Made by a program: the position numbers and the translations under genes
Notes under the pieces: model-generated
The model's database searches: none
The model's input: the letters and a program-made list of their open reading frames with translations, nothing else
What the model was told of the DNA's origin: nothing
Part shown: positions 53,101-61,178 of the stretch, in pieces
Layout of the letters: every line of letters starts with the position of its first letter
How positions within the stretch are numbered: position 1 is the stretch's first letter
Assembly: GCF_001969265.1 (NCBI RefSeq)
Contig: NZ_CP019304.1
Span: forward strand, 1,054,001-1,118,000
DNA length: 64,000 nt
Reading direction: 5' to 3'
From: Arthrobacter sp. QXT-31
Lineage (GTDB): Bacteria > Actinomycetota > Actinomycetes > Actinomycetales > Micrococcaceae

Positions 53101-53553
53101 GTAGAGGATGAGCGCCTTCATCCCGGTGACGCCCGCAGCCTTGGCCCGAAGTACGTGGTCAATGATCGGGTAGAGGAATGACTCTGTCTTGCCGGAACCT
53201 GTGCCGGTAGTGACCAAAGTTGGTCGCGGACGGCGGAATGCGCTGCTCACGGTGGTTGTGTCTGTCGACACATCTGGCTTAGACGTCAGCCTCTGAAATG
53301 CCAGCGCCTGATGTCCGTAGGGTGCAAAGCCCCTGTACCAGTCAAGGCAGTCACGCCACCCGTCGGCCGCAGGCTCGAAAGGAAGCCTGAGTCGCACGAA
53401 GGGGCCCTTGAATATTCCGTCCTGTGGATCCTCGAGGAATCCCTGCAGGCCGTTGCGCGCATCCCGATCGGTAAGGGCAAAGGTTGTGGACAGATAATCA
53501 ATCAGCCCAACCTGGAGTTCCTCGACCTGATACGTCGGGAGGAGAACGGCCAT
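47191..53553 (-). CDS. Large DEAD-type helicase with DUF1998 and nuclease-like C-terminus
   Basis: This 2120-aa protein has an N-terminal helicase domain with Walker A TTGTGSGKTES near residue 113 and VVLDEFHTYDGAQGTD near 245; a helicase C-terminal domain with GIDIGDL near 1078 and YLQRVGRAGR; several Cys pairs (CRHCGRSGW, CPACQTADG, CPECGWIH, CSYCGK); and a DUF1998/MZB region with CDCRDEERLACHRCLLPF near 1664. Around 1780-1850, WWLEPQVDIHGTRPDFVLS and IYTDGYVFHASPEHN resemble a Vsr/PD-(D/E)XK-like nuclease. The layout recalls DruE and DISARM DrmA/DrmB proteins. Both ends overlap neighbouring genes by one base. Confidence 0.8.
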   Translation of the reverse strand: MAVLLPTYQVEELQVGLIDYLSTTFALTDRDARNGLQGFLEDPQDGIFKGPFVRLRLPFEPAADGWRDCLDWYRGFAPYGHQALAFQRLTSKPDVSTDTTTVSSAFRRPRPTLVTTGTGSGKTESFLYPIIDHVLRAKAAGVTGMKALILYPMNALANDQAQRLASLLTENPELGGITAGIYTGQKDGQKHTKVSAAGLINTREIFRSEAPDILLTNYKMLDMLLLRSEDASIWEQSAVSLQYVVLDEFHTYDGAQGTDVAMLLRRLGLALKSHWPNDLSTVPHGPTEEDRARPLGRITPVATSATLGAKGESEPMLRFAQTVFGETFPDDAVVTESRLSIDAWCEAWSGDPAAEMARVAEGIEDTGKAIEAVLGAGAEDTNAVIIEHVSQLLFGEQPADLLGAIRKCPLTRAVLHEASDAVVLSDLAESVFGEFNISGGPRRRVTLAERHTEFVAHFLALISHARAVPQPNRNAISVETHLWVRELSRLDKSVDGEHHYRWGDDGPHTDRTLYLPAVFCRHCGRSGWGAVLGPTGTDLENDDSKIRREQATGNPRFRALIHAPNEDALRAEKGEIADSLVWLDTVNRSILHEPPAEDTAEAHEGHIVPVLMLRGQDADDDSKREVCPACQTADGIRFLGSAIATMLSVSISNLFGADGLDSGEKKALVFTDSVQDAAHRAGFVQARSHILTLRAAFRNALEAAAPDGGVVTLKQLVARALADAATPVRKYQLIAPDYADRPQFRAYWDPEANAQEKRNATRNAEKRVLFDASLEFGLQSRLGRTLELTGSIVAETDAGTPPAMLAAARTALEAAPGTLGLEDQLTDDGALLAWVRGVVERVRTQGGIRHQWLNDYMVEAGEKAQRWKVWGGRRRSEGMPAFPTGRSKPAFPRLGSGDSGYMDPIAQTQSWYTRWTALCLKIPKADATFVAKALFGQLAGQCVLETVQAKDGATIYALPTDRILLQAPTGEGLGAGRHFLACSVCRAVTPGSATVVDQLDGAHCLYVRCPGRLARQPEEENFYLKLYGAREPKRVVAKEHTSLLPDEERVRAENEFKASVQTPQAPNVLVATPTLEMGIDIGDLSCVMLASLPTSVSSYLQRVGRAGRLTGNSLVLAYARGRGEHLPKLHDPLSVINGQVRPPATFLDAEEILQRQYLAHLVDRFARDAGRPHPRKAAGALAGDGPGTFLGDLIETAHSNAEEYISEFLGQFGDLLAPDSAARLREWAAPRADGSSELAEHVVRAARLWADDCDELKARIDDIEKVMPELKAMAESNAATDEDKRAPKSAEATQRMLRGQLFSLRDEYWISVLEKYGLLPNYTLLDDSVNLDIGVTWQEVETQDYVTETISLQRGAAIAINELAPGATFYSRGLEVKIDAVDLGPQQSHIQRWQACPECGWIHTDVDAAGPVKSCGRCHLSGIADVSQQFEVVVMKNVSAEVRRDEVAIGDRSDQRVKERFNTILAADIDPEHLTDEWFLEDFEFGAKYANRVQLRWLNLGRASANAAPRIIAGNESKAPLFRVCSYCGKLDSAGRANNPDEHRFWCKYRKSGDEHVAEVALARVLATQGVALRLPAGRVLGDDFALPSLTAALLLGLREVIGGSPDHIAAVPINEPADGGTAVSLLLHDKVPGGTGYLAEFAKPEKVWNLLRAAWNVVRNCDCRDEERLACHRCLLPFASPWNVDKVARVTAERLLRSILAGHDGVPNDGDPTFDGWTVTNVPPPAPALESHLEVKFRKALVDRLTAVGANVKVTPGLRADKVEFRLPGAKHIWWLEPQVDIHGTRPDFVLSTADPNIPKMAIYTDGYVFHASPEHNRVADDAAKREGLRAAGVVPWAVTWEDIDAFSGDGQSMPPWFTDKAASIVQNGAAPLQPALLAAVKSDAMSQLWQWIREPNIDAWADLSDAIPLLMLGKCTTFAGSVVDLPDFVQATLDDPEAAPELGVGRAWMYAEGPLRCAANLTSPLMVSADVVLVLDGRDEAVAEPGYKNVWREWLRLSNLLGFRRTAPAIGAVTLAMPSVPVIVEPGALGKHLRPEWQDILDLATNAERELLAVLAEVDELPLPELGYELDDGTPLDIAWPEHKLAVVFDPAGEYEGWTLMAGDAAQVLKAFKLKEND

Positions 53554-56500
53554 CAGCTCTTCTCCGCCAGGAGCTTCTCGAAGTGTGCATAGGCCTTCCG
53601 CATGTCGTCTTCGCGGTCGTATGAGACGAACGGAAACTCGAAGACGTAGTCGGCTCCGCTCTGTGGATGAGTCCAGGTCCGCTCCACAAGCGTCAGGTCT
53701 TCACCGCGTGTCATGAATGGACGAGCGATCTCCGCCGGGACCTTTCGCCCGAGCAGGTCATACAAATCCTTACGCTCATATCCATGCAGCACGGGGAATT
53801 GAGAACGGTATATGTCGCATAGTTCATCAACACCTATCCCGAAAACGAGCGCTATGGCGGCATCTAGCTCGACCGACAGAAGCCGCCGTTGGGAAGCAAT
53901 ACGAATAGGGCTTGAGCGGGTCCATTTTTCAGGCATGACAGCATTCCACAAGTCCGAGTAGGCCGAGGTCAGGCAGGTGAGACGAGCGCTTCGTTCAACG
54001 ATTTCCACAAAAAGAGGATGGTCCGCAGGGATCGCGGGAACTTGCCCGACTGCCGTGGCGCTGATCTCAGAACCCACGGAGGACCGAACCTGTAAGTCAG
54101 CGCCGATGAAGTTCATAGACGCAAGCACAGCGAGCAGCCGGCTTGCGCTGTCACTTCCGACGAACGCCGCTGCTCTCACTGCATGCACATGGGCCGTGCC
54201 GGGAGGGACGACAGACGCACGAAGAGTCCTCTCCCCGGTGGTGGCAGCCATCGACCGCCAGACGACCCGAAAAGTCGAGCGAACGCTTACAGGTTCGGCT
54301 TGCTCACCCTGCCAGAAACCATAGTCCGAATCATATCGCCGACGTTCCTCATCGGGCTGGTAGCTGGTTCGGGGTATGAAGTCGTCAGGGAGGGCCTCCA
54401 GATCGATCTCAGTCCAGTCAAGATTGTTCTTCATCGTCGGGTTGGGCTGCTTCGCGAACGGGTTGGCCACGGTAAAGTGAGGGCCCTGCAGGATCACGTC
54501 GTTCCAAGACTCGGGTACAGCAGAACCGACCTCAAAGTAGCCCTTTTTGCGATCTGTCGTCTCGTTCCAGCCGCTTGAATACTGCAATCCCAAATCACGA
54601 ACACGAGGAGCCTTGCTTAGTTTCTCGAGCACGGATGCGCTAGAACGGTTTACCGGATAGACCATTCGAGCTTGAATCGGCGGCGCTCCAGGCTCGTCGA
54701 GAATGTCGGCCCAGACAGCGAGCACCGTTTCATCGACGTTGACGATCCGCTCCGGGTGGGGCCGCAGGTCCCAGTTGCCTTCGTCGTCCTTGAGGCCGGG
54801 CACGGGTCCGTTACCGTCGTGTGCCAACGACCGTGTGACGGTGTCCGGGTGGTATAGCGAAGACGCCATCTGGAACTGCGGGCGCTCTAGCCGGTGACCA
54901 TAGACGTGAACGCCGTACGAAACATGATGGTCAATCTCGAAAAGCGACAACTCGTTAATGAACTGCCAGTGCCGCCGCAGTCGACGGTAAGTCTCCGCGC
55001 GAAGCACCGTGGCCTTCTTTTCGGTGAAGTGCGATTCCGGGTGGATTAGCGCGACCACGCCCCGTTCGTTCATGGATGCCCACGTCCTCGCCATGAATGA
55101 GCGGTAAAGGTCCGGTCGAAGGGCAGATACGACCGGGTACATGCCGATGTCAGTCAGATGCTCACGTACGGAAACGACAGACGTTGCTTGGGAGCACATG
55201 AATGCTTGCTGTTCAACATCAGCTATGGCAATTGCTTTCTTCGTACTCGCTTCACCTTGAGTCGGCTTTTCGGCCAGCTGCCACCACGGATCGAACTCAG
55301 CGAATGTAGCCTTCTCGTCCCAATCAGGCCTGACCCATGGCGGATTTCCAACCTGCAAATCAAATCCTCCGCGCCCGAAAACGGAGGCGAAGTCCAGCTG
55401 CCAGTGAAAGAATCCCTGGTCTCGAGCCACGCGGTCGCATACAGACAACCACTGATGCTCTGAGAGCAAATCCTCCACGTCCCTCGCCAATGCGAGCTGG
55501 AGATCGGCGTGCTCGGCATCGTTCAACTCATCCCAGTTTGCCCCCGCACTGAGGGCGCGCTGACCCACCATCCGGGATTCCTTACCGGTTCGTCCGAGCA
55601 GGGCTTCTAGAGCGTCGAGCCATTGGTCGAGGCTCGGCGGGACGGCTCCCTTTGTGGCTTGCTGGGTCAGCGGCCAGAACCATAATGCGTTCCAGGCATC
55701 CATCACGCGACGGAGTCGCTGGTAAGCGCCGTTTGGGTCGTTGATTGCCTCTTCAATCTCGGCTCGGGTCACGGCTCGTGTGGTTTCAACAGGCTTAGGC
55801 GCCGTCGGTTTGCCGAAGTAGTCGATCTCCCGGCGGGCTTCCTGATCTGCGATCTCAAAGCGGCGCAGCGTGAGCTTCCACAGAGACTCGACCCGTCGGG
55901 AAAGACTGAGCAGGCGGTCGACCTGCTGCTTTGAAGGCTTTGCGCGCAGAGACTTGCGCCACGCCCCAAGGGCCTTCTGCGCGTCGCCGGCGAGGTCCTT
56001 GACCTCCTTGGCGTCCGAGGCTGCACCCCACCCCTGAGCAGGGAGGAGGAAGTGGTGGACCCGTCCGACCACGGCGGGATCGTCGTCGTCCGTCCCCAGC
56101 CCGGCAACCAGCCCGCTCACGGGCGCATCCTGCGGAGTCGAGGTGAGCCAGGACTTGTCCCTGACCTGACCCGCAGAGTATGTCGCGCGGCGGGCCCCAA
56201 TAAGCGAGTTGCCGCGGCGAAGCCGGAGGCCGAACCACGGCGCCTGCAAACCTGCCACCATGGTGTCCAGCCACAGGGAGACCTCGGCGAGCTCGACCGC
56301 CGTCGCGTTGAGGTCCACGCCGTGCACCTGGTGCAGGGCGATCTGCGCTTTCACCTTCTGCAGCTCGAGCGGGTACTCGTCGGCGGGGATACGGACGTCG
56401 AGCTCCTTCTGCTTGCGCTCGAGGTACTGTGCGGCGAGCTGACGCACGGCTTCTATCGCGAACGCGCCAGAACCGAGGGCGGGCTCGCAGACAGTGAGCG

Positions 56501-58145
56501 TGAGGACGTCGTCCGCAGGCGTAGTCACACCGTGCTGGTCGAGCAGCTCTTCGAGCGCCTGGGAGACGACGAACTTGGTCAGTACCTCCGGCGTGTAGTA
56601 TGAGGCCGACTGCTGGCGTTCGCGGCCGGCAAGCCGGAAGACGAAGGTGCCTTTCTGGTGGAGGACCGGCTTGGGCTGTCCGCTGATCTCGTCCTGCATC
56701 ATGACGAAATGCTTGGCATCGATCTCCGCGGAGCGAGTCACGGGAATAACCCATGAGCCCTTCGACGAGTCGCCGTCCTTGGCGACCTCGTGGAGGTCCT
56801 CCTGCGCAATGAAGCCTGTGTAGGACATGAGTCCCTCGTACACAGCCCCGAGCTGGTTGACGCCGAGCTCAGCGTAGGAGATGAAGCCGCGGTCCTTGCC
56901 CCGTGCCTCCTTACTCAGTAGGAGGTGCTCGAGGACTTTCTGGAGCGGGGCGTTGCCGAGCTTGACCGCGTCAATGTCTGCCGTTCGGGACGGTGAAAAG
57001 AGATCAGCTTCGAGGTTCTCGAAGGTCAGCGTGTCATCGGCCTCCGTTGGCCGGTGTCCCGTGTTCACCAAGGTGAAGAGGAGGTTGAGGGAGTCGTAAA
57101 GGTGGGTTCCGCGCTTGGACTTTTCCGAGGTGATCGGGTTGAGCACGAGCTCGCGGATTCGGTCCAGGCCGTAGCCCTGGTCGTACTGCTCGTCGCCGAC
57201 GGGGATGACTCCCATCTCCGGGGAGGCTTCAGCGTAGAGCAGGAACAGGATCCGGTAGAGGAAGCGCAGGGACTGACGTGCAAGCGACTGTCCGTCGACA
57301 TCGTCGTTCGACATCCCGGCTGCGGCGCGGCGCGTAAGGACGTCGTTGGCGATGATTTCGATGGAGAGCCGGATGCCTTCACGGAGGTCCTTCGAGACGC
57401 CTACGGTGTGCTTGACCGAGGACTCGATGACGCTGTTCCACAAGATCTGCTCGTTCGCGTCCGGGTGGAGCGAGTCGCGCCCGAAGACGGCGAGGAAGCG
57501 GTCCAGTTCGCCTCCACGTTTGGTGTCGTTCCGTTCGACGGCGAGCAGCGCATCAGCGGCGAGGTACCGGCCTTCGGGCCACCGCTCGCGCTCGGTCAGG
57601 ATGAGCCAGCGGCCGGCCATAAGGACGATGAACTGCGGGGCCTCATCGGTCTGGTAGAGCTCGGAGATGAGCTTGCTGGCCGAGTAGTTGGCTTCCTTGT
57701 CGTCCACGAGAGGCTTCTGGAGGAGGTCGCCGCGGTCCTTGGCGAGGGCCTCTTCGAGGGAATCGGCAGGCTGGGCTTCAACGAAGAGGAGGTCGTTGTT
57801 CGGTGTAGACCAAACATTGTGGGCCAGGAGCTCGGCACCGCTTCGTTCGGCCTTGAACGTGGTGCTCGTGCCCTGGAACCCGAGTGCTTGGCGCAGGTCA
57901 CGGTAGATGCGAGAGGCGTTACCGGGCTCCTCGGCGAGTGTGCCGAGGTCGATCTGGAGTTGGCCGCGTGCCTTTCGGAATCGGTCCAGCGGGGACTCGT
58001 GACCTTCTTTGGACGTGTCGTCCCATTGCTTGCGGAGCTTGAGAACTTCGGACTGGAAGGACTCGCCGGCCTTGGTGGTGTCCGTGGTGAAGAAGTGCTC
58101 GCTGACGAAGTCCTCGCCGACGACAAATGAATCGAACGAGGGCAT
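53553..58145 (-). CDS. Eco57I/PglX-type class I DNA methyltransferase
   Basis: This 1530-aa protein carries N6-adenine methyltransferase motifs: motif I EPALGSGAFAIEAV near residue 552 and the catalytic NPPW (QVGNPPWVRPDW) near 932. The long N-terminal region (1-500) and C-terminal target-recognition-like region (about 1100-1530) match the Eco57I and BREX PglX / DISARM DrmMI size class. ReAYYTPE-like SYYTPEVLTKFVV precedes motif I, as usual. It starts one base after the corrected stop of the SNF2 helicase gene, with GGAAGGAG inside that gene's end, and its stop overlaps the next start (TGATG). It should mark host DNA for an associated defence system. Confidence 0.88.
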   Translation of the reverse strand: MPSFDSFVVGEDFVSEHFFTTDTTKAGESFQSEVLKLRKQWDDTSKEGHESPLDRFRKARGQLQIDLGTLAEEPGNASRIYRDLRQALGFQGTSTTFKAERSGAELLAHNVWSTPNNDLLFVEAQPADSLEEALAKDRGDLLQKPLVDDKEANYSASKLISELYQTDEAPQFIVLMAGRWLILTERERWPEGRYLAADALLAVERNDTKRGGELDRFLAVFGRDSLHPDANEQILWNSVIESSVKHTVGVSKDLREGIRLSIEIIANDVLTRRAAAGMSNDDVDGQSLARQSLRFLYRILFLLYAEASPEMGVIPVGDEQYDQGYGLDRIRELVLNPITSEKSKRGTHLYDSLNLLFTLVNTGHRPTEADDTLTFENLEADLFSPSRTADIDAVKLGNAPLQKVLEHLLLSKEARGKDRGFISYAELGVNQLGAVYEGLMSYTGFIAQEDLHEVAKDGDSSKGSWVIPVTRSAEIDAKHFVMMQDEISGQPKPVLHQKGTFVFRLAGRERQQSASYYTPEVLTKFVVSQALEELLDQHGVTTPADDVLTLTVCEPALGSGAFAIEAVRQLAAQYLERKQKELDVRIPADEYPLELQKVKAQIALHQVHGVDLNATAVELAEVSLWLDTMVAGLQAPWFGLRLRRGNSLIGARRATYSAGQVRDKSWLTSTPQDAPVSGLVAGLGTDDDDPAVVGRVHHFLLPAQGWGAASDAKEVKDLAGDAQKALGAWRKSLRAKPSKQQVDRLLSLSRRVESLWKLTLRRFEIADQEARREIDYFGKPTAPKPVETTRAVTRAEIEEAINDPNGAYQRLRRVMDAWNALWFWPLTQQATKGAVPPSLDQWLDALEALLGRTGKESRMVGQRALSAGANWDELNDAEHADLQLALARDVEDLLSEHQWLSVCDRVARDQGFFHWQLDFASVFGRGGFDLQVGNPPWVRPDWDEKATFAEFDPWWQLAEKPTQGEASTKKAIAIADVEQQAFMCSQATSVVSVREHLTDIGMYPVVSALRPDLYRSFMARTWASMNERGVVALIHPESHFTEKKATVLRAETYRRLRRHWQFINELSLFEIDHHVSYGVHVYGHRLERPQFQMASSLYHPDTVTRSLAHDGNGPVPGLKDDEGNWDLRPHPERIVNVDETVLAVWADILDEPGAPPIQARMVYPVNRSSASVLEKLSKAPRVRDLGLQYSSGWNETTDRKKGYFEVGSAVPESWNDVILQGPHFTVANPFAKQPNPTMKNNLDWTEIDLEALPDDFIPRTSYQPDEERRRYDSDYGFWQGEQAEPVSVRSTFRVVWRSMAATTGERTLRASVVPPGTAHVHAVRAAAFVGSDSASRLLAVLASMNFIGADLQVRSSVGSEISATAVGQVPAIPADHPLFVEIVERSARLTCLTSAYSDLWNAVMPEKWTRSSPIRIASQRRLLSVELDAAIALVFGIGVDELCDIYRSQFPVLHGYERKDLYDLLGRKVPAEIARPFMTRGEDLTLVERTWTHPQSGADYVFEFPFVSYDREDDMRKAYAHFEKLLAEKS

Positions 58146-58146
58146 C

Positions 58147-61048
58147 TCAGTGCTCTCCTTCCGCAGGGGTGTTGAGGGGCACTACGACGAGCAGCGGCCG
58201 CACGAGGCGCCGATCCGGGGCAAGGGAGGAGACGATCTCCTGTTCCTGATCGACGCGTGCTTTGTTCTCTTTGAGGCGTCGCGTACTCATGCCCGGGAGC
58301 TGTGCCTGTCCGTGGATTTCGCTCCAGGCGTCCGCTCGGCCGTGCCATTCATCGAGCCGATAGTCGGCGGCCTGGGCGGCGGCCTCGAACGGTGTTCTTG
58401 ACGGCCCGGGCGATGTAAGGCTGGTACGCCCCGGCGTCTGCGACGGGCCCGGTGTTGATCGACTTGTCGGTGAGGCCGATGCCACGGAGGTACTCGGCGA
58501 GGCTGCCAATCTGCTCGGGGATGCATAGCTTGCCGCCCTGAGTGGCGAAGAACGCTTGGGAGATGACCTGCCCTCGGCGGTTCATCAGTGTGCCCATGAG
58601 GAGGATGCTCGGCTCCTCGACGTCGGCGCGGACCACGGGCACCTCGTTGCCGGCCATCGACGCGAGGGCTCGGTCACTGGCCCATTCGAGAACTGGGTGT
58701 AGCGGGCCGAGGAAGTGGGCCTCTGGCCACGTGGTGGCCTTCTCACCCTTCGCCGGAATGGCCTTCTTGGCCGCGTCGAGCTCGTTCTGGCCCTTGTCCA
58801 GGGTTGTGGCCAGTTTGAGCTTTTCCGTGACCTTGCGGTCGGCGAGGTAGCCCTGCGGCAGGTGGGCGAGCCGCTGCTGGAGGTCGCGGGGCGGTTCGAG
58901 TTCGACGACCTGGTGCTGGGCGTGGATCCTCCAGTTCACCCCTCCCCCAGCGCCGTTGGCGGGTGGCTCCTCCGGGTTACCGAAGGCCTCGTGGAGGGCG
59001 TCGTCGAGGTATTCCAGCTCGCTCGAATAGAGCCCTCCCCCGGTGTCCGTCGGCACCCGGGGCGAGCCGCCGCCGTCGTCCGCGGTGAGCTGCTCGAAGA
59101 AGCTGTCGAAATCGTCGAAGGAACCGTTGTCAGTGTGGACCGGGTCGAGGACATCCTCGACGGTCCGCACGGCCTGATTCTCCGACTTCTTACCTGCAAG
59201 GACGGCAAGGATCGCCTCTTCCTCGGCCTTAACGCTGTGCTCACCCATGAGGGAGCCGACGTCGTTGAGGGCGCCATGGGCCTCGTGCTCGCGCTCCATG
59301 AGGCGGGTGATGACCTTGAGGTCTCCGGCAAACTTCTCGTGGTTCGGGTGTAGAAGAAGCGTGGTGATCTGGGGATTCTTCTTCTGGCCGTACCGGTCGA
59401 TGCGGCCGTTGCGCTGCTCAATGCGAATAAGCGACCACGGGATGTCAAAGTGGATGAGGTGGTGGCACTGGCTGTGGAGGTTCACACCTTCGGAAGCGAC
59501 ATCGCCCGTGACAAGCACACGTATCGGCGAAGCCTCCTGCTTGAAGCTCTCGACGATCTCCTGCTGCTCGACGTCGCTGAGGCCGCCGTGCAGGATGCGG
59601 ACATTCTCCGGCTTGAGGCCGAGGTCCTTGGGCAGGTGACGCTCGAGCCACATGAGCGTGGGGACCCGCTCGGCAAAAACGACGGCGCGCATGTCTGATT
59701 TGGGGCCTACCCCGATTCCCTTGAGGTAGCCGGCGAGCTCCTGGTACTTGGCTGAAGGCTTCTTGAGTGACTCCTCGGTGAGGGTCCTGAGGTGTTCAAG
59801 GGCTTCGTGCTCCCGGTGCTCCGCCGGCAGCTTCGGGTCCGCGACCTTGCGGAGGCGCTCCTTGACTGTTTCGAGAAGCGCTGCCGGGCTTGAGAGGAAG
59901 GCTTTGGCGAGGGTCCAGGGGAAGAGGGAGCTGTTCGCGCCAGAGTAGGGGCTGGAGCCGTTTTGGGGATAGAGCCACGCATCTGCGATTTCCTGGGCGA
60001 CGGCGTTCTCGGCAGGACTGGCCGCGATCAGGCGGTTGTCTGGTTCGAGGCGCTCCATCCAGTTGGCGCCAACCTCGGCGGCTACCTCGGGACTGTGACG
60101 GTGACGCCGGATGATGAGGCGCTGAATATCGTTTCCGTCGAAGGTGCCGTCCGGACGGATGGCCGTGGGGTCGAGGAGACGGATCAGTTCGGCAAAGGAT
60201 TCCTGTTTGCCGTTGTGAGGGGTTGCGGACGCCAGGATGAGGGCTTCGGTGTTGGGGGCAAGGATCCTCGCGAGCTCGTTGTTGAGCGTTCCTGCGTTGG
60301 TGAGGTTATGGGATTCGTCGATGACGACGGCGTCCCAGCGGATCTTCTGCAGGTGCGCTTTGTAGCGGGCTGACTTCAGAGTATCTATCGAGATGATGGC
60401 GCGCTTGAAGTAGGTGAACGGGTTGCGCGTTGCGGGAAGGGCCTGGCGGACCTTCTGGATGCCAGCTGAGTCGAGCCGGACGAACGGGAGGGCGAAGCGG
60501 CACCAGAGCTCGTGCTGCATCTGCTCGAGGACATGCCGGGGTGTGACAACCAGGACGCGTTCGGCACGGCCTCGCCGGGCAAGCTCGCTCAGAATCATGC
60601 CTATTTCAAGCGTCTTCCCGAGCCCGACCGCATCCGCAATCAGGATTCTTGGGCGGACGTTCTGGGGGTCCAAAGCGCGGGCGACAGCCATGCGCTGGTA
60701 CTCGAGTTTGTCCGCAAGCATGCGAGTGGAGACGGTGAGGCCCTCGTGGTCCTGCGGAATGGGGGTCTTGCGGAGGGTGGACTCGAGCCACAGGCGGGCG
60801 CGGCGGTAGTTGGGGCTGGCATCAGCGACAGGTATGGCCTCTGCGGGGTCGATGACTTCGATTTCATCCAAGCTCCGATAAAAGGCCGCCGTCGTGTCGC
60901 GGACAAGCTCACTGAGTCCACGGACCCTTATGAGGAGGCCGTCGCCAGTTTCCTCTACCCCCGTAACGAGCCATTCCTCGTCTCGAACGTGAACGACTGA
61001 ACCTGGTGCGACGTTGAGCTCGACCTGCTCGTTGACTGGAGCTGACAC
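58147..61048 (-). pseudogene. SNF2-type helicase (DrmD-like) with a frameshift near the 3' end
   Basis: From the GTG at 61048 (AAGGA upstream) the frame encodes an SF2/SNF2-like ATPase: Walker A ADAVGLGKTLEIGM near residue 135, VVIDESHNLTN near 240 and GDVASEGVNLHSQ then NGRIDRYGQ near 515-545. The frame stops at 58349 after KNTVRGRRPGRRLSAR. One base less near 58388-58395 restores FEAAAQAADYRLDEWHGRA and runs to LNTPAEGEH with a stop at 58147, one base before the methylase ATG. That ending fits operon spacing, so the conserved C-terminus is out of frame. Either a real mutation or a sequencing error; the core domains are intact and may still work. Confidence 0.75.
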
Positions 61049-61178
61049 TAATCCTTGCTTTCTCTGTCCCCATAGCTGCCGGGTAAGGCGTAGGCAGCCT
61101 TGACCCAAGGGTCAAAACACATCTAACCATCTACATGCGCAAAGGGAGCAAAGCGGGCCATATCCCCCGCGTTTTCAA

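Noticed and set aside
53553..58145. Reading the methylase as BREX PglX
   Set aside because: No pglZ, brxA/B/C or brxL gene is visible on either side, and the flanking SNF2 and DUF1998 helicases fit DISARM-related systems better.
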